Source: RBG-16-66-20 sp039931635 (lineage in GTDB: Bacteria; Pseudomonadota; Gammaproteobacteria; Burkholderiales; SG8-39). Taken from it: a stretch of 11,857 bases of DNA. Made by a program: the position numbers and the translations under genes. The notes under the pieces were generated by a model that worked only from the letters and a program-made list of their open reading frames with translations, did not search any database and had not been told where the DNA came from. The stretch lies in NCBI GenBank assembly GCA_039931635.1, contig JBDTRO010000296.1, forward strand, positions 1 through 11,857, given 5' to 3'. Numbering within the stretch: position 1 is the stretch's first letter; each line of letters opens with the position of its first letter. Shown piece by piece: positions 1 to 5,509 of the stretch.

Positions 1-1
1 G

Positions 2-454
2 ATGATTGAACTTGAACCCCTCATGCACGTGAAAGTCACCCTCGAACCCATTCGGGACCTGGGCGAAACACCGGTCGGGCGGCGCCGCATCATCGGCATC
101 ACCGGCGGCACGTTCAAGGGCCCGCGGCTCGAGGGAAAGATCATCCCGGGTGGCGCCGACTGGCAGGTCATCCGCTCCGACGGCACGGCCTGCCTGGATG
201 CGCGCTACACGCTGGAGACCGGAGACGGCGCGCTCATCTACGTCAACAACAAGGGCTACCGGCACGGACCGAAGGAAGTGATCGAGCGCATGGCGCGCGG
301 CGAGGCGGTGGACCCGGCGCTGTACTACATGCGCACCACGCCCTGGTTCGAAACCTCGGCGCCGCGCTACGACTGGCTGAACCGCGCGATCTGCGTCGCC
401 ACCGGCGCGCGCCGCCCGGCGGGTGTCGAACTGGATTTCTACGAGGTCAAATGA
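2..454 (+). CDS. DUF3237 (UPF0311) family protein
   Basis: A 150-residue protein that resembles the DUF3237/UPF0311 family, small beta-barrel proteins of unknown biochemical function. Visible family-like features are the GGTFKGPRLEG stretch (about residues 35-45), a GGADWQVIRSDGT stretch (51-63), LDARYTLETGDG (66-77), and the C-terminal TPWFETSAPRYDWLNR segment (113-128). It has no signal peptide or membrane segment, so it is probably cytosolic. The ATG at position 2 gives the usual family length, but only one base precedes it, so no ribosome binding site can be seen and the true start could lie upstream; an internal ATG at 23 is another option. Its stop overlaps the mog start (ATGA), so the two are probably translationally coupled. 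The family assignment is from recognition, and the role is unknown. Confidence 0.8.
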   Translation: MIELEPLMHVKVTLEPIRDLGETPVGRRRIIGITGGTFKGPRLEGKIIPGGADWQVIRSDGTACLDARYTLETGDGALIYVNNKGYRHGPKEVIERMARGEAVDPALYYMRTTPWFETSAPRYDWLNRAICVATGARRPAGVELDFYEVK

Positions 455-1002
455 CGGCGCTGCGCGTAGGCATTGTTTCGGTGAGCGACCGCGCCGCGGG
501 CGGGGTTTACCAGGACGCGGGCATTCCGGCGCTGAAGGAATGGCTCAGCGCGGCCATCACCTCGCCAGCCCTGCACTTCGAGGAACGGCTGATCCCCGAC
601 GAAAAACAGATTATCGAAGCGGCCCTGACGGAGCTGGTTGACGCCAAGGGCTGCCATCTGGTGCTCACGACCGGCGGCACCGGCCCGGCGCCGCGCGACG
701 TGACGCCCGAGGCAACGCTGGCGGTCGCTGAAAAAGTCATGCCGGGTTTTGGCGAGCAGATGCGCGCCGTGAGCCTCAAGTACGTGCCGACTGCCATCCT
801 GTCGCGGCAAGTTGCCGTCATCCGCCGGCAGGCGCTGATCATCAACCTGCCCGGCCAGCCCAAGGCGATCAAGGAAACCCTGGATGGCATCTTCGCCGCA
901 GTGCCCTACTGCATCGACCTCATCGGCGGTCCGTTCATCGAAACAAATGAAGCGGTGGTAAAAGCCTTTCGTCCGAAATCCGCTCTCAAGGGGAAAACTT
1001 GA
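451..1002 (+). CDS. mog: Molybdopterin adenylyltransferase MogA
   Basis: This 183-residue protein should adenylate molybdopterin with ATP before molybdate insertion by MoeA, a cytosolic step of molybdenum cofactor synthesis. It is close to E. coli MogA throughout: VGIVSVSDRAAGGVYQD at the N-terminus, RLIPDE (46-51), LTTGGTGPAPRDVTPEATL (72-90), MPGFGEQMR, PTAILSRQ, LPGQPKAIKE and AFRPKSA near the end. Asp50 and Asp83 correspond to the two active-site aspartates of E. coli MogA (49 and 82). It lacks a short loop present in the E. coli protein before the GIFAAVPYC segment, which explains its slightly smaller size. GAGG at 443-446 precedes the ATG by four bases. It overlaps DUF3237 upstream and the esterase downstream by 4 nt each. 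MoaB is the alternative paralogue, but similarity favours MogA. Confidence 0.95.
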   Translation: MTALRVGIVSVSDRAAGGVYQDAGIPALKEWLSAAITSPALHFEERLIPDEKQIIEAALTELVDAKGCHLVLTTGGTGPAPRDVTPEATLAVAEKVMPGFGEQMRAVSLKYVPTAILSRQVAVIRRQALIINLPGQPKAIKETLDGIFAAVPYCIDLIGGPFIETNEAVVKAFRPKSALKGKT

Positions 1003-1655
1003 ATATCGAAGCGGTAGTGATCGATACCGGCCCGCATCCGGCGGCCACGGTGATCTGGCTGCATGGGCTGGGCGCCGACGCCCACGACTTCGAACCGATC
1101 GTGCCGGAGCTCGGCCTGCCCGCTTCGCGGCCGGTGCGTTTCATCTTTCCCAACGCGCCAGAGCGCCCGGTAACGATCAACATGGGCACGCCCATGCGCG
1201 CCTGGTACGACATCCTCCAGCCGGGCGGCGGCGCGGAGGACGAGGCCGGCATTCGCGAATCCCAGTCGCTGGTGGCGGCGCTGGTGGCGGGCGAAGTTAA
1301 CAGGGGGATCCCGCACGGCAAGATCGCGCTCGCGGGATTCTCGCAAGGCGGGGCGGTCGTGCTGCAGACCGCGTTGCGGCAGCCCGAGCGCCTCGCGGGG
1401 GTGCTCGCGCTTTCGACCTACCTGCCGCTGGCGCCAAAACTGGCGGCCGAGCGCCACGCCGCAAACCAGCAGCTGCCGATCTTCATGGCGCACGGGGACT
1501 ACGACAGCATGATCGACATGGGCCGCGCCTTGCTATCGCGCGATGCGCTGCAGGAACTGGGCTACGCGGTGGACTGGCACGCCTATCCGATGGCGCACTC
1601 GGTATGCCGCGAGGAAGTCGCGGATATTGCCGCGTTCCTGCTCAGGATTCTCTGA
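999..1655 (+). CDS. Carboxylesterase/phospholipase, alpha/beta hydrolase
   Basis: A 218-residue serine hydrolase of the carboxylesterase/lysophospholipase (acyl-protein thioesterase-like) family. The nucleophile elbow GFSQGG places Ser115. HGDYDSMI gives Asp169 and AHSVC gives His200, completing the triad at spacings that match Pseudomonas fluorescens carboxylesterase II. LHGLGADAHDF (21-31) is the oxyanion-hole region, and NMGTPMRAWYDI (61-72) is the typical family signature. It has no signal peptide, so it is probably cytosolic with short-chain esters as substrates; the natural substrate is unknown. The start is TTG at 999, overlapping the mog stop as TTGA, with AAGGGG at 988-993 as ribosome binding site. 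It is the last gene of the three-gene run, and its 3' end overlaps the convergent gene on the other strand by 14 nt. Confidence 0.9.
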   Translation: MNIEAVVIDTGPHPAATVIWLHGLGADAHDFEPIVPELGLPASRPVRFIFPNAPERPVTINMGTPMRAWYDILQPGGGAEDEAGIRESQSLVAALVAGEVNRGIPHGKIALAGFSQGGAVVLQTALRQPERLAGVLALSTYLPLAPKLAAERHAANQQLPIFMAHGDYDSMIDMGRALLSRDALQELGYAVDWHAYPMAHSVCREEVADIAAFLLRIL

Positions 1656-3153
1656 TCAACTCTCTGAACCGCGCTATTTCGTAGTCCTCGCCGCGCTCTG
1701 CCACCGCCTGCGGGAGGTAGACGTGGTGGCGCTCGCCGCGCCCGATTTCGAGGTTCTGCCCCGGCGTGAACACGCCCGGCTTGAGCACGATGCGCGCCTC
1801 GGCCGAATCGGCGCTTTTCAGCAGCACGCCCTGCTCGATCACGGTTTTGACGCCGGCGACCGCGAACTGCGACAACAGCGGGGTCTTGGACAGGGTCTCG
1901 ATACCAACGCGCGCCTGCTGTCCGGAGACCTTGTTGACCCTGCGGATCAATCCAAGCACCCAGTTGCTGCCGCCTTCGGGCTGCAACGCGAGCAGCGCGC
2001 CCACGCGCAGCCAGTCGCCCTTCAATTGCGGCACTACCGCGCCGAAACCGCCGGCGCTCACGTTCTCGACAATCCAGCTCTCCGAATTCTGGTTGTCGAA
2101 ATCGAGCGTGTCGCCGCCGCCGAGCACGCCGATCACGCCTTCGTAGCCGTGCGTCACGGAAAGGCGCGACTTGACCGCGTGGCGCTGCGTCTTGCGCTCG
2201 GGCGCCTGCGGCGACCAGTACAGGTGCAGGTGACGCAGCACTTCAAGCGCCATGTGCGGTTCATAGGTGCCGCCCAGATTGATCTCCGGCGGGATCTGCC
2301 CGCCGACCATGACCTTCTCGGCCAGGTCGTGCACCTCGGAAAGCGCGGTGCCGGCGCCGAAGCAGCGCAAGCCCGGCCCGGGCTGCGGCGCGCGCGCCAG
2401 GCGCGCGGGCGACATCGCCTGCGCCAGGTCCAGCCGGAACACCATGCCCGCGGCGGGCGCGTTGCCGACTACGAAATGCGGCGAAAACACGCCGATCAGG
2501 CTTTCCGCCAGTTCGACTTCCTGCGGCAGCAAGCCGTCGGGGGCGCTGGCGCTGAACATCGCGCCCTTGAGGAATTCGAGCTGCGGCGTGGATTCGGCGG
2601 CCGAGCCGGGAAACACCGTGACCCTGGACTGGGTGAGCTGGCGGATCTCGCTGAACGCATAGACGCTGTTGAAGACGCCCCAGCTGCCGAGGTCGATCGG
2701 GCCGTAGCGCATGTGCATCCACTTGATGTGCTGTGCGAAGCTGCGCAGCGTGCGCACAAGGAGCAGCGGCAGCAGCGCTTTTGCAGCGTCTATACCCTTC
2801 GTGTTCTGCACGAACTGGTCGACCGAGCGCGCGTAGGCATGGCCCGCCTGCTTCCAGTAGCCGTGCAGCGCGCTCCAGAGCCGGTTCTCCTGGAACCGCG
2901 AAGGCCGGCCGGCGGTGAAGTAGTCCTTCGCCAGCTTGCGCACGTGCGGCTGCGCCACGCCATCGAGCGTGAACAGCAGCTGGACCCTGGCGTCGGGCTT
3001 GAATCCTTCGGCCACCGCCACCGATTCCATCCAGTGCATCACTTCGTCGAGCGCCTTGACCGGATCGTTCGCGGGCAGCGCGTCGAGCATGCGCTTGGCC
3101 TCTTTCGGGTCGGCCAGAGGGTGGCTTGGCGCGCCGCCGCCAAAGAGTTTCAT
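1642..3153 (-). CDS. Uncharacterised protein with PilZ-like C-terminal segment
   Basis: A 503-residue protein without signal peptide or clear membrane segments. Residues 1-310 match no domain I can name; they contain helical-looking stretches and conserved-looking segments such as YFTAGRPSRFQENRLWSALHGYWK (78-101) and KWMHMRYGPID (144-154). Residues about 320-425 look like a degenerate PilZ domain: a basic RxxxR-like start (KTQRHAVKSR), then NVSAGGFGA (364-372) in place of the D/NxSxxG motif, then LGLIRRVN and VGIETLS. PilZ domains usually bind cyclic di-GMP, but the imperfect arginine motif leaves binding uncertain. The start is well supported: GGAGG at 3163-3167 lies nine bases before the ATG. 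It is divergent from the receiver-kinase gene across 68 bp, so the two may share regulation. No function is assigned. Confidence 0.75.
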   Translation of the reverse strand: MKLFGGGAPSHPLADPKEAKRMLDALPANDPVKALDEVMHWMESVAVAEGFKPDARVQLLFTLDGVAQPHVRKLAKDYFTAGRPSRFQENRLWSALHGYWKQAGHAYARSVDQFVQNTKGIDAAKALLPLLLVRTLRSFAQHIKWMHMRYGPIDLGSWGVFNSVYAFSEIRQLTQSRVTVFPGSAAESTPQLEFLKGAMFSASAPDGLLPQEVELAESLIGVFSPHFVVGNAPAAGMVFRLDLAQAMSPARLARAPQPGPGLRCFGAGTALSEVHDLAEKVMVGGQIPPEINLGGTYEPHMALEVLRHLHLYWSPQAPERKTQRHAVKSRLSVTHGYEGVIGVLGGGDTLDFDNQNSESWIVENVSAGGFGAVVPQLKGDWLRVGALLALQPEGGSNWVLGLIRRVNKVSGQQARVGIETLSKTPLLSQFAVAGVKTVIEQGVLLKSADSAEARIVLKPGVFTPGQNLEIGRGERHHVYLPQAVAERGEDYEIARFRELIRES

Positions 3154-3190
3154 CTTGGATTACCTCCGCAAGCCGTGCATGATACCCGCC

Positions 3191-3214
3191 GGGAGGGAAG
3201 ACTGGGCCCCTCCC
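3191..3214. promoter_or_regulatory. GC-rich inverted repeat before the receiver-kinase start
   Basis: GGGAGGG at 3191-3197 and CCCTCCC at 3208-3214 form a perfect 7-bp stem with a 10-nt loop in the 68-bp gap between the divergent genes. On the plus strand it ends seven bases before the ATG at 3222. Its purine arm is the only Shine-Dalgarno-like sequence near that start, but it is about 24 bases away and would be paired. It could be an RNA structure that limits translation or a DNA operator. Its function is unproven. Confidence 0.4.
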
Positions 3215-3221
3215 CCATCTC

Positions 3222-4472
3222 ATGCGCTTCCTAATCGTCGACGAGTCAGGGGAATTCCGCCGCGCGCTCGCGGGGATGCTGCGCGAGCGCTGGCCGCAGG
3301 CGCAGGCGGACGAATGGGACCCCCGCCGGCAAGGCAATCCCGCCGCGATCCTCGCGCGCGAGCGCTATCACCTGGTGCTGCTCGATTCGCATCCGGCCGG
3401 CGAGGACGGCATTGCCTGGGTGGCGCAGATGCGCAAGGATCCGCTCGCCCCGCCGGTGGTCCTGCTCGCGGACCACGGCGACACCCATGTCGCGATCCAG
3501 GCCATGAAGGCGGGCGCCGCCGACTTCCTGCGCAAGACCGGCCTCACGCAGCAGCGCCTGGTGCGCGCGCTCGAAGACGCGCTGCGGGAACAGGAAGCGC
3601 GCCAGCTGGATAGCACGGGCGTGAAAACGCCCTTCGCGCGCACCATCCCGCTCGACATGCACTCGATAGGAGTGCCGGTGCTGAGCAACGCGGGCCAGAT
3701 TCCGGGATACCGGACGCTGCGCAAGATCGGCGCAGGCGGCATGGCACAGGTCTACCTTGCCGAACGCGTGCACGACGGCATGCAGATGGTGCTCAAGGTG
3801 CTCGACCCCGCCCTGCGCCACGATGCCACCTTCCTGCAGCGCTTCGTGCGCGAGTACAAGCTGCTGGTGTCGGTCGAGAATGAGCACGTGGCGCACATCT
3901 TCGACCAGGGCTTCGCGGGCGACCAGCCCTACATCGCGATGGAATACCTTCCGGGCGGGACCCTCGCCGTGCGCATCCACGAAGGCATGACTTCGCTCGC
4001 GGCGCTACGGCTCACTTCGCAGATCGCGAGGGCGCTGGATGCGATCCATGCGCACGACATCGTGCACCGGGACCTTAAGCCGCAGAACATCATGTTCCGT
4101 GCCAACGGGCGCCCGGTGATCGTGGACTTCGGGCTCGCGAAGGACCTGGCCTCGAACACCGACCTCACGCGTCACGGCGAGGTCATGGCGACCCCCCGCT
4201 ACATGAGCCCTGAGCAATGCCTGGGCAGGGAGGCGGACGCCCGGTCGGACCTCTACAGCCTGGGGGTGATCTTCTACGAGATGCTGACTGGCAGGAGATT
4301 GTGGGGCGACGAGGGCCCGGCAGGGCTGGTCTACCAACACGTGCACGGGGATATTCCGCTGCTGCCCGAGCGCCTGGCCGGCTACCAGACCATCATCGAC
4401 CGGCTGCTGGCGAAAAATCCCGCCGACCGGTTCCAGAGCGCACGCGAACTTTTCGCTACCATCGCGGTATGA
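3222..4472 (+). CDS. Receiver domain fused to Hanks-type Ser/Thr protein kinase
   Basis: A 416-residue cytosolic signalling protein. Residues 1-125 are a response-regulator receiver: acidic pair Asp7-Glu8, phospho-acceptor Asp55 (LVLLDSHPAGEDG) and Lys105 (DFLRKTG). The usual switch Thr/Ser is replaced by Ala83 (LADHGD where LTAHGD is typical). After a linker of about 35 residues, residues 163-416 are a complete kinase domain: glycine loop GAGGMAQVYLA (170-180), Lys192 (VLKVL), Glu211, catalytic loop HRDLKPQN (282-289) with Asp284, DFG (302-304) and SPE (329-331). All residues needed for phosphotransfer are present. The start at 3222 fits the first receiver strand, although no good ribosome binding site precedes it. 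It overlaps thyA by 4 nt (ATGA). Input and targets are unknown; thyA coupling may be positional only. Confidence 0.92.
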   Translation: MRFLIVDESGEFRRALAGMLRERWPQAQADEWDPRRQGNPAAILARERYHLVLLDSHPAGEDGIAWVAQMRKDPLAPPVVLLADHGDTHVAIQAMKAGAADFLRKTGLTQQRLVRALEDALREQEARQLDSTGVKTPFARTIPLDMHSIGVPVLSNAGQIPGYRTLRKIGAGGMAQVYLAERVHDGMQMVLKVLDPALRHDATFLQRFVREYKLLVSVENEHVAHIFDQGFAGDQPYIAMEYLPGGTLAVRIHEGMTSLAALRLTSQIARALDAIHAHDIVHRDLKPQNIMFRANGRPVIVDFGLAKDLASNTDLTRHGEVMATPRYMSPEQCLGREADARSDLYSLGVIFYEMLTGRRLWGDEGPAGLVYQHVHGDIPLLPERLAGYQTIIDRLLAKNPADRFQSARELFATIAV

Positions 4473-5281
4473 AACCGGACAACGGAGAACGGCAGTACCT
4501 CGAGCTGCTCGCGCAGGTGCTCGAAGAGGGGGCAAGCAAGACCGACCGCACCGGCACCGGGACGCTGTCGGTCTTCGGACGGCAGCTGCGCTTCGGGCTG
4601 GCGGAGCGCTTTCCGCTGCTCACCACCAAGAAGCTGCACCTGAAATCCATCATCCTGGAACTCCTCTGGTTCCTGCGCGGCGATACCAACGTGAAGTGGC
4701 TGCAGGAACGCGGCGTCTCGATCTGGAACGAATGGGCGGACGAGAACGGCGAACTCGGACCGGTCTACGGCTACCAGTGGCGGCACTGGCGCACGCCGGG
4801 CGGCGGCGAAGTCGACCAGATCGCGAACGTGATCGAATCGATCAGGAAAAAACCGGACTCGCGCCGGCACCTGGTAAGCGCCTGGAATCCGGCCGATGTG
4901 GATCGCATGGCGCTGCCGCCGTGCCACGCCCTGTTCCAGTTCTACGTCGCCAACAGCAAGCTGTCCTGCCAGATGTACCAGAGGAGCGCGGACCTGTTCC
5001 TCGGCGTGCCGTTCAACATCGCCTCCTATGCGCTGCTGACGCAGATGATGGCCCAGGTGACCGGCCTGCAGCCCGGCGAGTTCGTGCTGACGCTGGGAGA
5101 CGCGCATCTTTACCTGAACCACCTGGACCAGGCCCGCGAGCAACTATCGCGTGCGCCGCGGCCGTTCCCGCGCATGAAACTGAATCCGGAGGTGAAAGAC
5201 CTGTTCGCCTTCCGCTACGAGGATTGCACGCTGGAAGGCTACGAGCCGCACCCGGCGATCAAGGCGCCGATCGCCGTGTAA
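4469..5281 (+). CDS. thyA: Thymidylate synthase ThyA
   Basis: The 270-residue enzyme converts dUMP and methylene-tetrahydrofolate to dTMP and dihydrofolate, which FolA then recycles. It is clearly ThyA and not flavin-dependent ThyX. Landmarks are TDRTGTGT (25-32) with phosphate-binding Arg27, LLWFLRGDTN (65-74), VYGYQWRHW (99-107), the catalytic PPCHALFQFYV with Cys152, QRSADLFLGVPFNIASY (171-187) with Asp175 and Asn183, LGDAHLYLNH (209-218), and the C-terminus KAPIAV that closes the active site. The length is near the E. coli 264 residues. The start at 4469 gives MKPDNGERQYLELL, aligning with the E. coli N-terminus; it overlaps the kinase stop and has no clear ribosome binding site, so translational coupling is likely. 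Its stop codon lies in the U tract of the opposite-strand terminator. Confidence 0.98.
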   Translation: MKPDNGERQYLELLAQVLEEGASKTDRTGTGTLSVFGRQLRFGLAERFPLLTTKKLHLKSIILELLWFLRGDTNVKWLQERGVSIWNEWADENGELGPVYGYQWRHWRTPGGGEVDQIANVIESIRKKPDSRRHLVSAWNPADVDRMALPPCHALFQFYVANSKLSCQMYQRSADLFLGVPFNIASYALLTQMMAQVTGLQPGEFVLTLGDAHLYLNHLDQAREQLSRAPRPFPRMKLNPEVKDLFAFRYEDCTLEGYEPHPAIKAPIAV

Positions 5282-5316
5282 AAAAATGGCCCGCCTCTTG
5301 GGGGGGAAGGCGGGCC
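5280..5316 (-). terminator. Intrinsic terminator of the minus-strand small-RNA/glrR transcript
   Basis: Read on the minus strand, GGCCCGCCT (5316-5308) pairs with AGGCGGGCC (5296-5288) in a perfect 9-bp GC-rich stem. The 11-nt loop contains seven consecutive C. The stem is followed by A and then seven T (5286-5280), a textbook Rho-independent terminator for leftward transcription. On the plus strand no T tract follows the stem, so for thyA it is at most a 3'-end hairpin. The U tract overlaps the thyA TAA codon at 5279-5281. Confidence 0.9.
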
Positions 5317-5385
5317 GCGGGGAAACCGGGGAACGTGCGCTTGCGATATTTCCAGGCGCGCTCGAAGTTCGAACTGAGTTCTTCA
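5280..5385 (-). ncRNA. Candidate sigma-54-dependent small RNA downstream of glrR
   Basis: The predicted transcript of about 105 nt starts near 5384-5386, twelve bases after the -12 element of the sigma-54 promoter at 5396-5411, and ends at the terminator U tract near 5280. The stretch has no ATG, so it is unlikely to encode a peptide. The first 22 nt (5384-5363) can fold as a hairpin: GAAG pairs with CTTC, with AAC/GTT inside. A central GC-rich part follows, and the 3' end is the terminator hairpin with a loop of seven C that could pair with G-rich ribosome binding sites. The setting parallels enterobacteria, where GlrR and sigma-54 drive the sRNA GlmY beside the glr genes. I see no convincing sequence likeness to GlmY. 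Promoter, terminator and position are seen; expression and function are inferred. It might instead be only the glrR 3' UTR. Confidence 0.6.
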
Positions 5386-5395
5386 CACGATTTAT

Positions 5396-5411
5396 TGCAA
5401 TCGCCATGCCA
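5396..5411 (-). promoter_or_regulatory. Sigma-54 (-24/-12) promoter
   Basis: The minus strand reads TGGCATG-GCGA-TTGCA, preceded by C. Against the sigma-54 consensus YTGGCACG-N4-TTGCW the only deviation is T for C in the -24 box. The GG and GC dinucleotides have the invariant spacing. It points leftward to a start near 5385, in a gap between genes and about 100 nt before an intrinsic terminator. No coding sequence lies between, so the promoter's only visible product is the small RNA. Confidence 0.8.
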
Positions 5412-5488
5412 GTGCCGGAATCCCGCCTGTGCTCAGCCGCTTAGGTACTCACCGTGACGCAGTTCCATCCCCCTGCAAAGGGCGCAAA

Positions 5489-5506
5489 CGTCGCCGCGCG
5501 GCGACG
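5489..5506. promoter_or_regulatory. Putative GlrR enhancer site 1
   Basis: CGTCGCCGCGCGGCGACG is an 18-bp perfect palindrome just after the glrR stop codon. It has the form CGTC-N10-GACG, the same length and layout as the TGTC-N10-GACA sites reported for GlrR upstream of enterobacterial glmY. Its centre is about 112 bp upstream of the predicted start of the small RNA, in the normal range for a sigma-54 enhancer. It lacks a U tract in either direction, so it is unlikely to be a terminator. Binding by GlrR is inferred. Confidence 0.55.
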
Positions 5507-5509
5507 CAA

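Noticed and set aside
1543..3234. A 563-codon plus-strand frame opposite the PilZ-like gene
   Set aside because: Arg/His/Ala-rich shadow composition, no recognisable domain, and it overlaps the esterase end. The minus-strand gene has a clear ribosome binding site and motifs.
3742..3761. Sigma-54-like boxes TGGCAC and TTGC inside the kinase gene
   Set aside because: The boxes are four bases too far apart, and the invariant GG-GC spacing is not met.
5144..5407. An 87-codon minus-strand frame over the sRNA region and the thyA end
   Set aside because: Its ATG lies inside the sigma-54 promoter upstream of the predicted start, it has no ribosome binding site, and it reads through the terminator into thyA antisense.
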